Below are positions 43,358 through 52,753 of a DNA stretch of 64,000 nt, piece after piece. The position numbers were made by a program, and so were the translations under genes. Under the pieces are notes generated by a model, which worked only from the letters and a program-made list of their open reading frames with translations, did not search any database and was not told where the DNA came from. Within the stretch, counting starts at the first letter, position 1. Each line of letters opens with the position of its first letter. This stretch comes from CAMLIZ01 sp040758375 (GTDB lineage: Bacteria > Pseudomonadota > Gammaproteobacteria > Burkholderiales > Burkholderiaceae_C), in the NCBI GenBank assembly GCA_040758375.1, contig JBFLWE010000011.1:1-64000 (forward strand), written 5' to 3'.

Positions 43358-43475
43358 CGGGCGTTCTCACTGGCAGACGGCCTCGATGAACACGAGGCAC
43401 CGTCAACCGTAGAGACGCTGTGCCCCGCCGCGCCAGGACATGCCGCCCGGGCCACCCCCTAACTTGAGGAAAGCC

Positions 43476-44030
43476 TTACTTCAAGGCTTCGGCCAGGAAC
43501 AGCCGCGCATGCTCCCAGTCGCGCCGCACCGTGCGGTCGGTCACGCCCAGTGCCTGGCCGATTTCCACGTCGCTCAGGCCGCCGAAGTAGCGCAGCTGCA
43601 CCACGTGGGCCATGCGCGGATCGACCTTGGTCAAGGCCTCGAGGGCCTCGTTGATGCGCAGGATCTGCTCTTCGCCGGCCGCCTGCGGCGCATCGCCGGC
43701 GTCGCCGGTGAGCGTGATGCGCACCAGGTCGCCCCCGCGGCGCTCGCTGCGGCGCTGGCGCACCAGATCGACGATGACCGAGCGCATCACCTGCCCGGCA
43801 TAGACGAAAAACCGTGCCCGGTCCGGGAAAGCACCGGCCATCGACTTGCTCAGCCGCAAGTAGGTTTCGTGCACCAGCGCGGTGGTGTCGAGCACGGTGT
43901 TGCGCCCGCCGTCGCGCAGGCGCGAGCGGGCAAGGCGCCGCAGCTCGCCATAGGTGGCGGCAAACAGCTCATCGACGGGCCGGCCTTCGGACAGGGCCGG
44001 GCCGTCGTCGTCCACCTGGGGCTGGCTCAT
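43476..44030 (-). CDS. ECF-family RNA polymerase sigma factor
   Basis: A 184-residue sigma-70 of the ECF type. Region 2 is present (VHETYLRLSKSMAGAF...RFFVYAGQVMRSVIVDLVR) and region 4 ends in a helix-turn-helix (LSDVEIGQALGVTDRTVRRD). The DLVRQRRSERRGG and the Ala-rich linker match the sigma subgroup regularly found next to Hanks-type kinases in proteobacteria. No anti-sigma gene is adjacent. It is likely the first gene of the sigma-lipoprotein-kinase set, and a kinase may replace an anti-sigma factor in control. Confidence 0.88.
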   Translation of the reverse strand: MSQPQVDDDGPALSEGRPVDELFAATYGELRRLARSRLRDGGRNTVLDTTALVHETYLRLSKSMAGAFPDRARFFVYAGQVMRSVIVDLVRQRRSERRGGDLVRITLTGDAGDAPQAAGEEQILRINEALEALTKVDPRMAHVVQLRYFGGLSDVEIGQALGVTDRTVRRDWEHARLFLAEALK

Positions 44031-44144
44031 GCGGCGTGATTGTCCGCGGCAGTCCGTGTGTCGCCTTCCCTAGAACATGGGCCCGGACGATCCGGGCGCC
44101 GGCACGCGGAGGCCGTCGCCGACCGGCTCCTAGAATTCGCGCCC

Positions 44145-46124
44145 ATGGCTACGAAGACGAACACCCCCGGCAGCTACGGCGAAGCCTCGATCCGCGTGCT
44201 CAAGGGCCTGGAGCCCGTGAAGCAGCGGCCGGGCATGTACACCCGCACCGACAACCCGCTGCACACCGTGCAGGAAGTGATCGACAACGCCGCCGACGAG
44301 GCCCTGGCCGGCCAGGGCAGGCGCATCGCGGTCACGCAGCATGCCGACGGCTCGGTGAGCGTGGAGGACGACGGCCGCGGCATCCCCTTCGGGCTGCACC
44401 CGGAAGAAAAGGTGCCGGTGGTCGAGATCGTGTACACCCGGCTGCATGCCGGCGGCAAGTTCGACAAGGGCGCGGGCGGCGCCTACAGCTTCTCGGGCGG
44501 CCTGCACGGCGTGGGCGTGAGCGTGACCAACGCGCTGGCCAAGCGGCTGCACGTCACGGTGTACCGCGAGGGCCAGGTGGCCACCATTGCATTCAGTGGC
44601 GGCGACGTCGTGGAGCCTTTGCAGGTACGCAAGGCCGCCTCAGGCGACCGCAAGCAGGGCACCACGGTGCGCGTGTGGCCCGATCCCAAGTATTTTGAAA
44701 GCGCCGAGCTGCCCAAGGGCGAGCTGACGCACCTGCTGCGCAGCAAGGCCGTGCTGATGCCCGGCGTGACCGTCACGCTGAAGAACGAAAAGAGCAACGA
44801 GCAGCAGCAGTGGCTCTACAAGGGCGGCCTGCGCGACTACCTGCTGCAGAGCCTGCCCGCCGACCCGCTGATCCCGCTGTTCGAGGGCGAGCGCTTCGCC
44901 ACCGAGGGCGAGACCGAGAACTTCGCCGAAGGCGAGGGCGCCGCCTGGTGCGTGGCCTTCACCGAAGAAGGCACGCCGCTGCGCGAAAGCTACGTGAACC
45001 TGATCCCCACCGTGGCCGGCGGCACCCACGAGGCGGGGCTTAAAGACGGCCTGTTCGCTGCGGTGAAAGGCTTCATCGAGCTGCATTCTCTGCTGCCCAA
45101 GGGCGTGAAGCTGATGCCCGACGACGTGTTCTCGCGCGCCAGCTTCGTGTTGAGCGCCAAGGTGCTGGACCCGCAGTTCCAGGGGCAGACCAAGGAGCGG
45201 CTCAATTCGCGCGACGCGCTGCGCCTGGTGGCCACCTATGTGAAGCCGGCGCTGGAGCTGTGGCTCAACCAGCATGTGGAATACGGCAAGAAGCTCGCCG
45301 AGCTGGTGATCAAGCAGGCCCAGACGCGCCAGCGCGCCAGCCAGAAGGTGGAAAAGCGCAAGGGCTCCGGCGTGGCGGTGCTGCCCGGCAAGCTCACCGA
45401 CTGCGAAAGCCGCGACACCGCGCTGAACGAGCTGTTCCTGGTGGAGGGCGACTCCGCCGGCGGCAGCGCCAAGATGGGCCGCGACAAGGAGACGCAGGCG
45501 GTGCTGCCCTTGCGCGGCAAGGTGCTCAACAGCTGGGAGGTCGAGCGCGACCGCCTGTTCGCCAACAACGAGATCCACGACATCTCGGTGGCCATCGGCG
45601 TCGATCCGCACGGCGCCGAGGACAACCCCGACCTCACGCAGCTGCGCTACGGCAAGATTTGCATCCTCAGCGACGCCGACGTGGACGGCTCGCACATCCA
45701 GGTGCTGCTGCTCACGCTGTTCTTCCGCCACTTCCCCAAGCTCATCGAGCGCGGCCACGTGTTCATCGCCAAGCCGCCGCTGTACCGCATCGACGCGCCG
45801 GCGCGCGGCAAGAAGCCGGCGGCCAAGATCTACGCGCTCGACGACGGCGAGCTCACCGCCGCGCTGGACAAGCTGCGCAAGGAAGGCGCGCGCGAAAACA
45901 GCTGGACCATCAGCCGCTTCAAGGGCCTGGGCGAGATGAGCGCCGAGCAGTTGTGGGAGACCACGCTCAACCCCGACACCCGGCGCCTGCTGCCAGTGGC
46001 CTATGGCGAACTGGACTTCACGGCCACCGAAGGCTCGTTCACCAAGCTCATGGGCAAGGGCGAAGCTGCCGCGCGCCGCGAGCTGATGGAGCTGCACGGC
46101 GACGCGGTGGAAGTGGATGTCTAG
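44145..46124 (+). CDS. parE: DNA topoisomerase IV subunit B
   Basis: A 659-residue type II topoisomerase ATPase subunit that, with ParC, unlinks daughter chromosomes. The GHKL ATPase motifs are EVIDNAADEAL, DDGRGIP and GGLHGVGVSV; the Toprim domain has EGDSAGGSA and SDADVDGSHI. QAVLPLRGKVLNSWEVE and the short length favour ParE over GyrB. The frame is open upstream of 44145, but the ATG there gives the family N-terminus. parC is not in the window. The divergent ECF gene starts 114 bp away. Confidence 0.95.
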   Translation: MATKTNTPGSYGEASIRVLKGLEPVKQRPGMYTRTDNPLHTVQEVIDNAADEALAGQGRRIAVTQHADGSVSVEDDGRGIPFGLHPEEKVPVVEIVYTRLHAGGKFDKGAGGAYSFSGGLHGVGVSVTNALAKRLHVTVYREGQVATIAFSGGDVVEPLQVRKAASGDRKQGTTVRVWPDPKYFESAELPKGELTHLLRSKAVLMPGVTVTLKNEKSNEQQQWLYKGGLRDYLLQSLPADPLIPLFEGERFATEGETENFAEGEGAAWCVAFTEEGTPLRESYVNLIPTVAGGTHEAGLKDGLFAAVKGFIELHSLLPKGVKLMPDDVFSRASFVLSAKVLDPQFQGQTKERLNSRDALRLVATYVKPALELWLNQHVEYGKKLAELVIKQAQTRQRASQKVEKRKGSGVAVLPGKLTDCESRDTALNELFLVEGDSAGGSAKMGRDKETQAVLPLRGKVLNSWEVERDRLFANNEIHDISVAIGVDPHGAEDNPDLTQLRYGKICILSDADVDGSHIQVLLLTLFFRHFPKLIERGHVFIAKPPLYRIDAPARGKKPAAKIYALDDGELTAALDKLRKEGARENSWTISRFKGLGEMSAEQLWETTLNPDTRRLLPVAYGELDFTATEGSFTKLMGKGEAAARRELMELHGDAVEVDV

Positions 46125-46257
46125 CTGCGGCCGCTGAACGCGGCGCAGAGGGTGGCTGACGATGGCGCCGATTCACAACACGGACGTCGCCGTGCGACAA
46201 GCCAGGGCCGTTCTCGATACGTAAGCTGCCTGCCCGTTCACATGGCGGAGGGCAGGC

Positions 46258-47868
46258 GTGGTGCGGCGATGGAACGGCTGGGGCGATGACACGGTGCAGG
46301 CGGGCCTGCAGGAAGGCGCGCTGCGCTTCCTGGGCGAACAGGTGGGCACGCCGCAACCCCCGCGCGATGCGGCCTTGTCCACGGCGCTGGCCCAGGTGCC
46401 GCCCTCGCGCCTGCCGGCGCATCCGCTGGTCAGCACCGAGCCGCTGGAGCGCCTGCGCGCCAGCTTCGGCCAGAGCCTGGGCGACTGGCTGCGCCTGCGC
46501 TTCGGCCGCATCGGCGCGGTCAGCGACGGCGTGGCCTGGCCCGACAGCGGCGCGGCGGTGCGCGAGCTGCTGCAGTGGGCGCGGCAAGTGGGCGCGGTGG
46601 TGCTGCCCTGCGGCGGCGCCACCAGTGTGGTGGGCCATCTCAGCCCGCCGGGCGACGGCCGGCCGGTGCTGACGCTGGCGATGGGCCGGCTGCGCCGCCT
46701 GCTGCACCTGGACCCGGTGGCGCAGCTGGCCACCTTCGAGGCCGGCGTGGCCGGGCCCGACCTGGAGGCGCAGCTGCGCGCGCACGGCTGGACGCTGGGG
46801 CATTTTCCGCAGAGCTTCGAATACTCCACGCTGGGCGGCTGGGTGGTCACGCGTTCGTCGGGCCAGCAGTCGGCTCGCTACGGGCGCATCGAGGCCTTGT
46901 TCGCCGGCGGCGTGCTCGAAACGCCCAGCGGGCGGGTCGGCCTGCCGACGTTTCCGGCCTCGGCCGCGGGACCGGACCTGCGCGAATGGGTGCTGGGCTC
47001 CGAAGGACGCCTGGGCGTGTTGACAGAGGCCACCGTGCGCGTGAGCCCGCTGCCCGAGCGCGAGCAGTTCGTCGGCGTGTTCCTGCCCGACTGGGCGCGC
47101 GGCGAGGCGGCCGTGCGTGCGCTGGCGCAGGCGCGGCTGGGGCTGTCGATGCTGCGGCTGGCCAACGCCACCGAGACCCTGACCACGCTGCGGCTGGCCG
47201 GCCACGAGCAGGCCATCGGCGCGCTCGAGACCTGGCTGCGCTGGCGCGGCTGCGGCGAGGGCAAGGTGCTGCTGATGCTGGGCTTCACCGGCAGCAAGGC
47301 CCAGGTGAAGGCCATGCGGGCACAGGCCGGCACGGTCCTGCGCCGCTTCGGCGGCGTGAGCACAGGCCGCGTGCTGGGCGACAAGTGGCAGGCCAACCGC
47401 TTCCGCGGCGTGTACCTGCGCAACGCGTTGTGGGAGGCCGGCTACGCGGTGGACACCATGGAGACCGCGGTGGACTGGCCGCGCGTGCCGCGCATGGTGC
47501 AGGCGATGGAGGCCGCGGGCCGCGACGCGCTGCTGCGCTTCGGCGAGCGCTGCCATGCCTACACGCACCTGTCGCATGTGTACGCGCAGGGCTCCAGTGT
47601 CTATTCCACCTTCGTGTTCCGCATCGGCACTGATTTCGAATCGGGCTGGGCGCGCTGGGCGACGCTGAAGTCGGCGGTGAGCGAGGCCATCGTGCGCGAG
47701 GGCGGCACCATCACGCACCAGCACGGCGTGGGCAAGGACCATGCGCCGTATCTGCTGGCCGAGAAGGGCGTGCGCGGGCTGCAGGCCCTGCAGGCGCTGG
47801 TGCAGCACTTCGATCCCGAGGGCGTCATGGCCTCGGGCAACCTGCTGCCCGCGGCGCGCGCGTCATGA
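46258..47868 (+). CDS. Alkyl-DHAP synthase-like FAD enzyme
   Basis: A 536-residue FAD-linked oxidase-fold enzyme resembling alkyldihydroxyacetonephosphate synthase, which swaps the acyl chain of acyl-DHAP for a fatty alcohol to make an ether lipid. The FAD pocket is PCGGATSVVGHL (117-128), with GHFPQSFEYSTLGGWVVTRS (about 181-200). The catalytic His-rich motif, HHHGVG in animal AGPS, here reads HQHGVG (487-492), keeping the outer histidines. It starts with GTG at 46258 behind GGAGGG. GlpD follows with an ATGA overlap. Other FAD oxidases (glycolate oxidase type) share the fold, so the reaction is likely but not certain. Confidence 0.8.
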   Translation: MVRRWNGWGDDTVQAGLQEGALRFLGEQVGTPQPPRDAALSTALAQVPPSRLPAHPLVSTEPLERLRASFGQSLGDWLRLRFGRIGAVSDGVAWPDSGAAVRELLQWARQVGAVVLPCGGATSVVGHLSPPGDGRPVLTLAMGRLRRLLHLDPVAQLATFEAGVAGPDLEAQLRAHGWTLGHFPQSFEYSTLGGWVVTRSSGQQSARYGRIEALFAGGVLETPSGRVGLPTFPASAAGPDLREWVLGSEGRLGVLTEATVRVSPLPEREQFVGVFLPDWARGEAAVRALAQARLGLSMLRLANATETLTTLRLAGHEQAIGALETWLRWRGCGEGKVLLMLGFTGSKAQVKAMRAQAGTVLRRFGGVSTGRVLGDKWQANRFRGVYLRNALWEAGYAVDTMETAVDWPRVPRMVQAMEAAGRDALLRFGERCHAYTHLSHVYAQGSSVYSTFVFRIGTDFESGWARWATLKSAVSEAIVREGGTITHQHGVGKDHAPYLLAEKGVRGLQALQALVQHFDPEGVMASGNLLPAARAS

Positions 47869-49451
47869 ACCGCGCGCAGGCCCTGGAGGCACTGCGCCGC
47901 CGTGCGCCCTGGGACCTGCTGGTCATCGGCGGCGGCATCGCGGGCGCAGGCGTGGCGCTGGAGGCCGCACGCGCCGGCACCAAGGTGGCCCTGGTGGAGG
48001 CGCGCGACTTCGCCAGCGGCACCTCGTCGCGCTCGTCCAAGCTCGTCCATGGCGGCCTGCGCTACATCGCGCAAGGGCAATGGGCGCTCACGCGCGAGTC
48101 GGTGCGCGAGCGCGACGCGCTGTTGCGCGACGCCGGCGGGCTGGTGCGGCCGCTGCGCTTCTTGCTGCCGGTGCGCGCCGGCGACCGCAAGGGCCGCCGC
48201 GTGCTGGGCCTGGGCCTGGCGCTGTACGACGCGCTTGCCGGCCGGCGCACCCGGCGCTGGCATGACGTGCAGGCCATGGGCTGGCAGGCGCCCATGCTCG
48301 ACGCCACCGGGCTGCAGGGCGGATGGTCGTACGAGGACGCGCAGACCGACGACGCGCGGCTGGTGCTGCGTGTGCTGGCACAGGCGCGCGCCTTCGGCGC
48401 GCTCACGCTCAACCACGTGGCGGTGCAAGGGCTGGCGCGGCCGGGCGGCGAACTGCAGGGCCTGGCGCTGCAAGACGGGGTGAGCGGCGAGCGCTTCGAG
48501 CTGGCGGCGCGCTGCGTGGTCAATGCCACCGGCGCGTGGGCCGACGGCCTGCGCGGGGCCGTGGGCCGGCCGCCGGCGCTGCGACCCTTGCGCGGCAGCC
48601 ACCTGCTGCTGCCGTCGTGGCGCCTGCCGCTGGCGCAGGCGCTGGCCTTCTTCCACCCCGACGACCGGCGCCCGGTGTTCGCGCTGCCGTGGGAGGGCGC
48701 CACGCTGGTGGGCACCACCGACCTCGACCACCGCGAGCCGCTGGACCAGGAGCCGGGCATCACGCGCGCCGAGCTGCATTACCTGCTGAAGGCGTTGCAC
48801 AGCCAGTTTCCGGCGCAGGCGTTCGGCGAGCGCGACGTGATGGCCACCTGGTCGGGCGTGCGGCCGGTGGTGGCCTCGGGCAAGTCGGTCGACCCCTCGA
48901 AGGAGGCGCGCGAGCACCTGGTGGTCGAGGAAGACGGGTTGATCACCGTCACCGGTGGCAAGCTCACCACCTTTCGCGCCACCGCGGTGCAGGCGCTGCG
49001 CTTGGCCGCGCGGCGTGTGCCCGGCCTGGCCGCGGTGCGCGTAGATGCGCGGCTGTTCGAGCCGGTGTCGCCTGCCTGCGAGGCGGTGCTGCGCGACCTG
49101 TCGCCAGCCTTGCGCCAGCGCTGGATGGGCCGCTACGGCCCTGCGGCACAGTGGCTGCGCGCGCTGGCGCAGGACGGCGAGCTCGACACGGTGCCCGGCA
49201 CGTCGGTGGCCTGGGCCGAGCTGCGCTTTGCCTGCCGCTGCGAAGCCGTGGTGCATCTGGACGACCTGATGCTGCGGCGCACGCGCCTGGGGCTGCTGCT
49301 GCGCGACGGCGGCGCGGCCTGCCTGCCGCGCGTGAAGCCCATCGCGCAGCAGGAGCTGGGCTGGAGCGACGTGCAGTGGCATGAAGAAGCCGCACGCTAC
49401 GCGCAACTCATGGCGCGCTGCCACGGCGTGCCGACACAGGGGCCCCCATGA
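47865..49451 (+). CDS. glpD: FAD-dependent glycerol-3-phosphate dehydrogenase
   Basis: A 528-residue flavoenzyme that oxidises glycerol 3-phosphate to DHAP and passes electrons to quinone. The dinucleotide site is LLVIGGGIAGAGVALEAARAG (about 18-38); DFASGTSSRSSKLVHGGLRY is the family signature for FAD and substrate phosphate. The C-terminal helical domain is present. A second chromosomal glpD is probable elsewhere, since this one is embedded in an AGPS-like/FGGY operon. It overlaps the AGPS-like stop and the kinase start by four bases each (ATGA), so all three are coupled. Confidence 0.92.
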   Translation: MNRAQALEALRRRAPWDLLVIGGGIAGAGVALEAARAGTKVALVEARDFASGTSSRSSKLVHGGLRYIAQGQWALTRESVRERDALLRDAGGLVRPLRFLLPVRAGDRKGRRVLGLGLALYDALAGRRTRRWHDVQAMGWQAPMLDATGLQGGWSYEDAQTDDARLVLRVLAQARAFGALTLNHVAVQGLARPGGELQGLALQDGVSGERFELAARCVVNATGAWADGLRGAVGRPPALRPLRGSHLLLPSWRLPLAQALAFFHPDDRRPVFALPWEGATLVGTTDLDHREPLDQEPGITRAELHYLLKALHSQFPAQAFGERDVMATWSGVRPVVASGKSVDPSKEAREHLVVEEDGLITVTGGKLTTFRATAVQALRLAARRVPGLAAVRVDARLFEPVSPACEAVLRDLSPALRQRWMGRYGPAAQWLRALAQDGELDTVPGTSVAWAELRFACRCEAVVHLDDLMLRRTRLGLLLRDGGAACLPRVKPIAQQELGWSDVQWHEEAARYAQLMARCHGVPTQGPP

Positions 49452-50998
49452 ACACCGGCGACGAGCTGCTGCTGGCCATCGACTGCGGCACGCAAAGCGT
49501 GCGCGCGCTGCTGATCGACCTGCAAGGCCATGTGCACGGCAAGGTGCAGCAGGCGTTCACCGAGTACCGCTCGCCGCACGACGGCTGGCTGGAGCACGAC
49601 GCCGAAGCCTTCTGGCAGGCCTCGGCCTCGGTGTGCCGGCGGCTGCTGCAGCAACAGGCGAGCGCGAGCGGCCGCATCAAGGGCCTGGTGGTCACCACGC
49701 AGCGCGGCACGCTGGTGCCGGTGGACGCGCAAGGCCAGCCGCTGCGCCCGTTCATCGTGTGGCTGGACCAGCGCCGCGCCAGCCGGCCGCGGCGCATCAG
49801 CCCCTGGTGGCGCCTGGCCTTCAAGGCCGCGCGCGTGGAGCGCACGGTGGACTACTTCACCCGCGAAGCCGAGCTGAACTGGATCGCCGAGCACGAGCCG
49901 CAGCTGCTGCAGCGCATGCACAAGGTGCTGCTGGTGTCGGGCTGGCTGCACTACCGGCTCACCGGCCGCTTCGCCGATTCGGTGGGTTCGCAGGTGGGCT
50001 ACCTGCCCTTCGACTTCAAGCGCCAGGCCTGGGCGCCCGGCTGGGACTGGAAGTGGCAGGCGCTGGCGGTGCGGCGCGAGCAGCTGCCCGAGCTGCTGCC
50101 GGTGGGCGAGGTGATCGGTGGTCTCACGCGCGAGGCCGCCGAGGCCACCGGGCTGCCGCAAGGCCTGCCGGTGATTGCGGCGGCGGCCGACAAGGCCTGC
50201 GAGATCCTCGGCGCCGGCGCCACCACGCCGGGCATCGGCGCGCTGTCGTACGGCACCACCGCCACCATCGACATCACCACGCCGCGCTACCTGGAGGCCA
50301 CGCCTTTCGTGCCGCCGTATCCCGCGGTGCTGCCCGGCCAGTACAACTGCGAGGTGCAGATCTTCCGCGGCTACTGGATGGTGAGCTGGTTCAAGGAGCA
50401 GTTCGGCCACCCCGAGCGCGCCGAGGCCGAGGGGATGGGCGTGCCCGCCGAGACGCTGTTCGACCGCATGGTGGCCGCGGTGCCGCCCGGCTCGCAGGGG
50501 CTGATGCTGCAGCCCTACTGGACGCCGGGCATCCGCCACCCCGGGCCGGACGCGCGCGGCGCGGTGATCGGCTTTTCGGACGTGCACACGCGCGCCCACC
50601 TGTACCGCGCCATCCTGGAAGGCCTGGCCTATGCGCTGCGCGAGGGCAAGGAGCGCATCGAGCGCCGCAGCGGCGTGCCGATCACGCAGCTGCGCGTGTC
50701 CGGCGGCGGCTCGCAGTCGGACGCGGCGATGCAGATCACGGCCGACGTGTTCGGGCTGCCCACCGCGCGACCCCACACCTACGAGACCTCGGGCCTGGGC
50801 GCCGCGATCGCCGGCGCGGTGGGCCTGAAGCTGCACCCCGACTTCGGCAGCGCGGTGGCGGCGATGACACGCCTGGGCCGCCAGTTCGAGCCGCGCCACG
50901 AGATCGCGCAGCGCTATGACGCGCTGTACCGGCGCGTGTACCGGCGCATGTACGACCGGCTGGCGCCGCTGTACCGCGAGCTGCAGCAGATTGCGTAG
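49448..50998 (+). CDS. FGGY-family carbohydrate kinase
   Basis: A 516-residue sugar or polyol kinase. The N-terminal phosphate loop is LAIDCGTQSVRALLIDLQG (about 9-27); the C-terminal half has the ATP-binding RVSGGGSQSDAAMQITADV and SGLGAAIAGAVG. Glycerol kinase is one option, but the substrate loop (IVWLDQRRASRPRRI) is not that of GlpK, which has a conserved WQDRR. Its place after GlpD suggests glycerol, dihydroxyacetone or a related triose or polyol as substrate. Coupled to glpD by an ATGA overlap. An AraC regulator follows. Confidence 0.85.
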   Translation: MNTGDELLLAIDCGTQSVRALLIDLQGHVHGKVQQAFTEYRSPHDGWLEHDAEAFWQASASVCRRLLQQQASASGRIKGLVVTTQRGTLVPVDAQGQPLRPFIVWLDQRRASRPRRISPWWRLAFKAARVERTVDYFTREAELNWIAEHEPQLLQRMHKVLLVSGWLHYRLTGRFADSVGSQVGYLPFDFKRQAWAPGWDWKWQALAVRREQLPELLPVGEVIGGLTREAAEATGLPQGLPVIAAAADKACEILGAGATTPGIGALSYGTTATIDITTPRYLEATPFVPPYPAVLPGQYNCEVQIFRGYWMVSWFKEQFGHPERAEAEGMGVPAETLFDRMVAAVPPGSQGLMLQPYWTPGIRHPGPDARGAVIGFSDVHTRAHLYRAILEGLAYALREGKERIERRSGVPITQLRVSGGGSQSDAAMQITADVFGLPTARPHTYETSGLGAAIAGAVGLKLHPDFGSAVAAMTRLGRQFEPRHEIAQRYDALYRRVYRRMYDRLAPLYRELQQIA

Positions 50999-51030
50999 CC
51001 CCTGGCCGGCCATGCGGCACACTCGCCGCC

Positions 51031-52104
51031 ATGCCGCCCGCCACCTTGCCTGCGCTGGCCACCCTGCCGCTCGAACAAGCGCGGGTGGTGGGCGCCTACG
51101 CCCGCACGGCCGTGGAAACCGCGCGTGAATTGGGTGTGGACTTGCAAGCCCTGGGCGGGCGCTGCGGCCTGCCCGGCCTGCACCAGGGGCTGCCCGACAG
51201 CCTGCCGGTGCCGGCCTACATCGGCCTGCTGGCGGCGGCGGCCGAGGCGCTGGGCGACCCGCTGTTCGGCCTCAAGGTGGGCCAGCGCATGCGCCTGTCC
51301 ACCTTTGCCGGCTACGGCCTGGTGCTGTGCACCTGCCCGCACTTCCGCGCCGCGGCCGAGCAGACGCGCCGCTTCGAGGGCCTGGCGCACGACCTGGGCC
51401 GCTCCGAGATCGTGGAGGTGGGCGGCGTGGCCCACTACCGCTGGCACTCGCCCTGGCTGCAGCTGCCCGGGGCGCGCCACCTGGCCGAAAGCGTGATGGC
51501 CGGCATCCGCACGTTTGCCAACTGGCTGGCCGGCGAGCCGCTGCCGGTGATCGACGTGGCCTTCACGCACGCGGCACCCGAGGGCGTGGCGCCGCAGGCC
51601 TACGAGCAGGCCCTGGGCGGGCCGGTGCGGTTTTCGGCCGCGGTGACCGAGGCGCGCTTTCCGGCGGCGGTGCTCGATGCGCCGGTGTCCAATGCCGACC
51701 CCAGCCTGTTCCCGGCGCTGGCGCGCACGGCCGAGGAGCGCCTGGCCGAGCGCCAGCGGCAGACGCGCGAGCCGCCGATCGTGAACGCGGTGCGCCAGCG
51801 CATCCGCGCGCAGCTCATGCACGACCGCGCCGGCCTGGCCGAAGTGGCGCGCGAGCTGGCCTTGAGCGAGCGTTCGCTGCAGCGCCGCCTGGCCGAGGCC
51901 AACGCCAGCTTCAGCAGCCTGCTCGACAGCACCCGGCGCGAGCTGGCGCAGCAGTACCTGCGCGACCCGCGGCTGTCGCTCACCGAGGTGGCCTTCCTGC
52001 TCGGCTTCAGCCAGCAGAGCAATTTCAACCACGCGTTCCGCGCCTGGTTCGGCACCACGCCCGCGGCCTGGCGCGAGACTGTCGGCCCTGAAGCAGAACC
52101 ATGA
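51031..52104 (+). CDS. AraC-family regulator
   Basis: A 357-residue regulator. The N-terminal 230 residues match the Arabinose_bd-like domain of the OruR/ArgR-type AraC regulators (FGLKVGQRMRLSTFAGYGLV...). The C-terminal AraC domain has two helix-turn-helices: LAEVARELALSERSLQRRLA and LSLTEVAFLLGFSQQSNFNHAF with RAWFGTTPAAWR. It lies 32 bp after the FGGY kinase on the same strand and overlaps the following acetyltransferase gene by four bases. It probably controls the AGPS-like/GlpD/FGGY operon. Confidence 0.88.
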   Translation: MPPATLPALATLPLEQARVVGAYARTAVETARELGVDLQALGGRCGLPGLHQGLPDSLPVPAYIGLLAAAAEALGDPLFGLKVGQRMRLSTFAGYGLVLCTCPHFRAAAEQTRRFEGLAHDLGRSEIVEVGGVAHYRWHSPWLQLPGARHLAESVMAGIRTFANWLAGEPLPVIDVAFTHAAPEGVAPQAYEQALGGPVRFSAAVTEARFPAAVLDAPVSNADPSLFPALARTAEERLAERQRQTREPPIVNAVRQRIRAQLMHDRAGLAEVARELALSERSLQRRLAEANASFSSLLDSTRRELAQQYLRDPRLSLTEVAFLLGFSQQSNFNHAFRAWFGTTPAAWRETVGPEAEP

Positions 52105-52634
52105 ACACTGTTCCGACCGAACGGGTGCACCTGCGCCCGACCATGCTCTCCGACCTGGACTACGTGATCTCGGTGGAGAACGACGCACAGAACCTGCCCT
52201 TCATCACCCCCTGGGAGCGTACGCAGCACGAAGGCGCCGTGCGCTTCCCCGACTTCCGCCACTTCATCGTGGAAGCCGGCGGCGGCTACGAGCCGGCCGG
52301 CTTCGTGATCCTGCAAGGCTGCCGCAACCCGCACAAGAGCGTGGAGCTCAAGCGCATCGTGCTGCAGCCCAAGGGCCAGGGCCTGGGCCGGGCCTGCGTG
52401 CGCCTGCTCAAGCGGATGGCGTTCCGCGACCTGGGGGCCCATCGCTTCTGGCTCGACGTGAAGACGCTCAACGAACGCGCCTTCAAGCTCTACCGCAGCG
52501 AAGGCTTCGTCGAGGAAGGCCGCCTGCGCGAAAGCGTGCGCGCCGGCGACGGCTACGACTCGCTGATCGTGATGTCCATGCTCGACCGCGAGTACGCCGC
52601 CCGCGTGGCGCTGGGGCAGGAAGGCCCGCGCTAG
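52101..52634 (+). CDS. GNAT-family N-acetyltransferase
   Basis: A 177-residue acetyltransferase. The acetyl-CoA binding motif A is VELKRIVLQPKGQGLGRACV (about 76-95; Q/RxxGxG/A as PKGQGLG), followed by GAHRFWLDVKTLNERAFKLY and FVEEGRLRESV, close to the RimJ/RimL group that acetylates protein N-termini or aminoglycosides. The substrate is unknown. It overlaps the AraC gene by four bases (ATGA). Confidence 0.85.
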   Translation: MNTVPTERVHLRPTMLSDLDYVISVENDAQNLPFITPWERTQHEGAVRFPDFRHFIVEAGGGYEPAGFVILQGCRNPHKSVELKRIVLQPKGQGLGRACVRLLKRMAFRDLGAHRFWLDVKTLNERAFKLYRSEGFVEEGRLRESVRAGDGYDSLIVMSMLDREYAARVALGQEGPR

Positions 52635-52649
52635 ATGCGGCCGCCGGCT

Positions 52650-52675
52650 GCGGCAAATCACCGCGGCAAATCACC
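52650..52675. repeat. Tandem duplication of a 13-bp unit
   Basis: GCGGCAAATCACC is repeated exactly twice in the 119-bp gap after the acetyltransferase gene. It looks like a recent slippage duplication, or a pair of protein sites upstream of the transglycosylase gene. Confidence 0.6.
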
Positions 52676-52753
52676 GCCTTGGGGCTCCCCCGGCTCACCA
52701 GGCGTTACACCAGCACGGGTGCGCCGGCTAGCATCGGCTGCCCGAGGTGCGCC

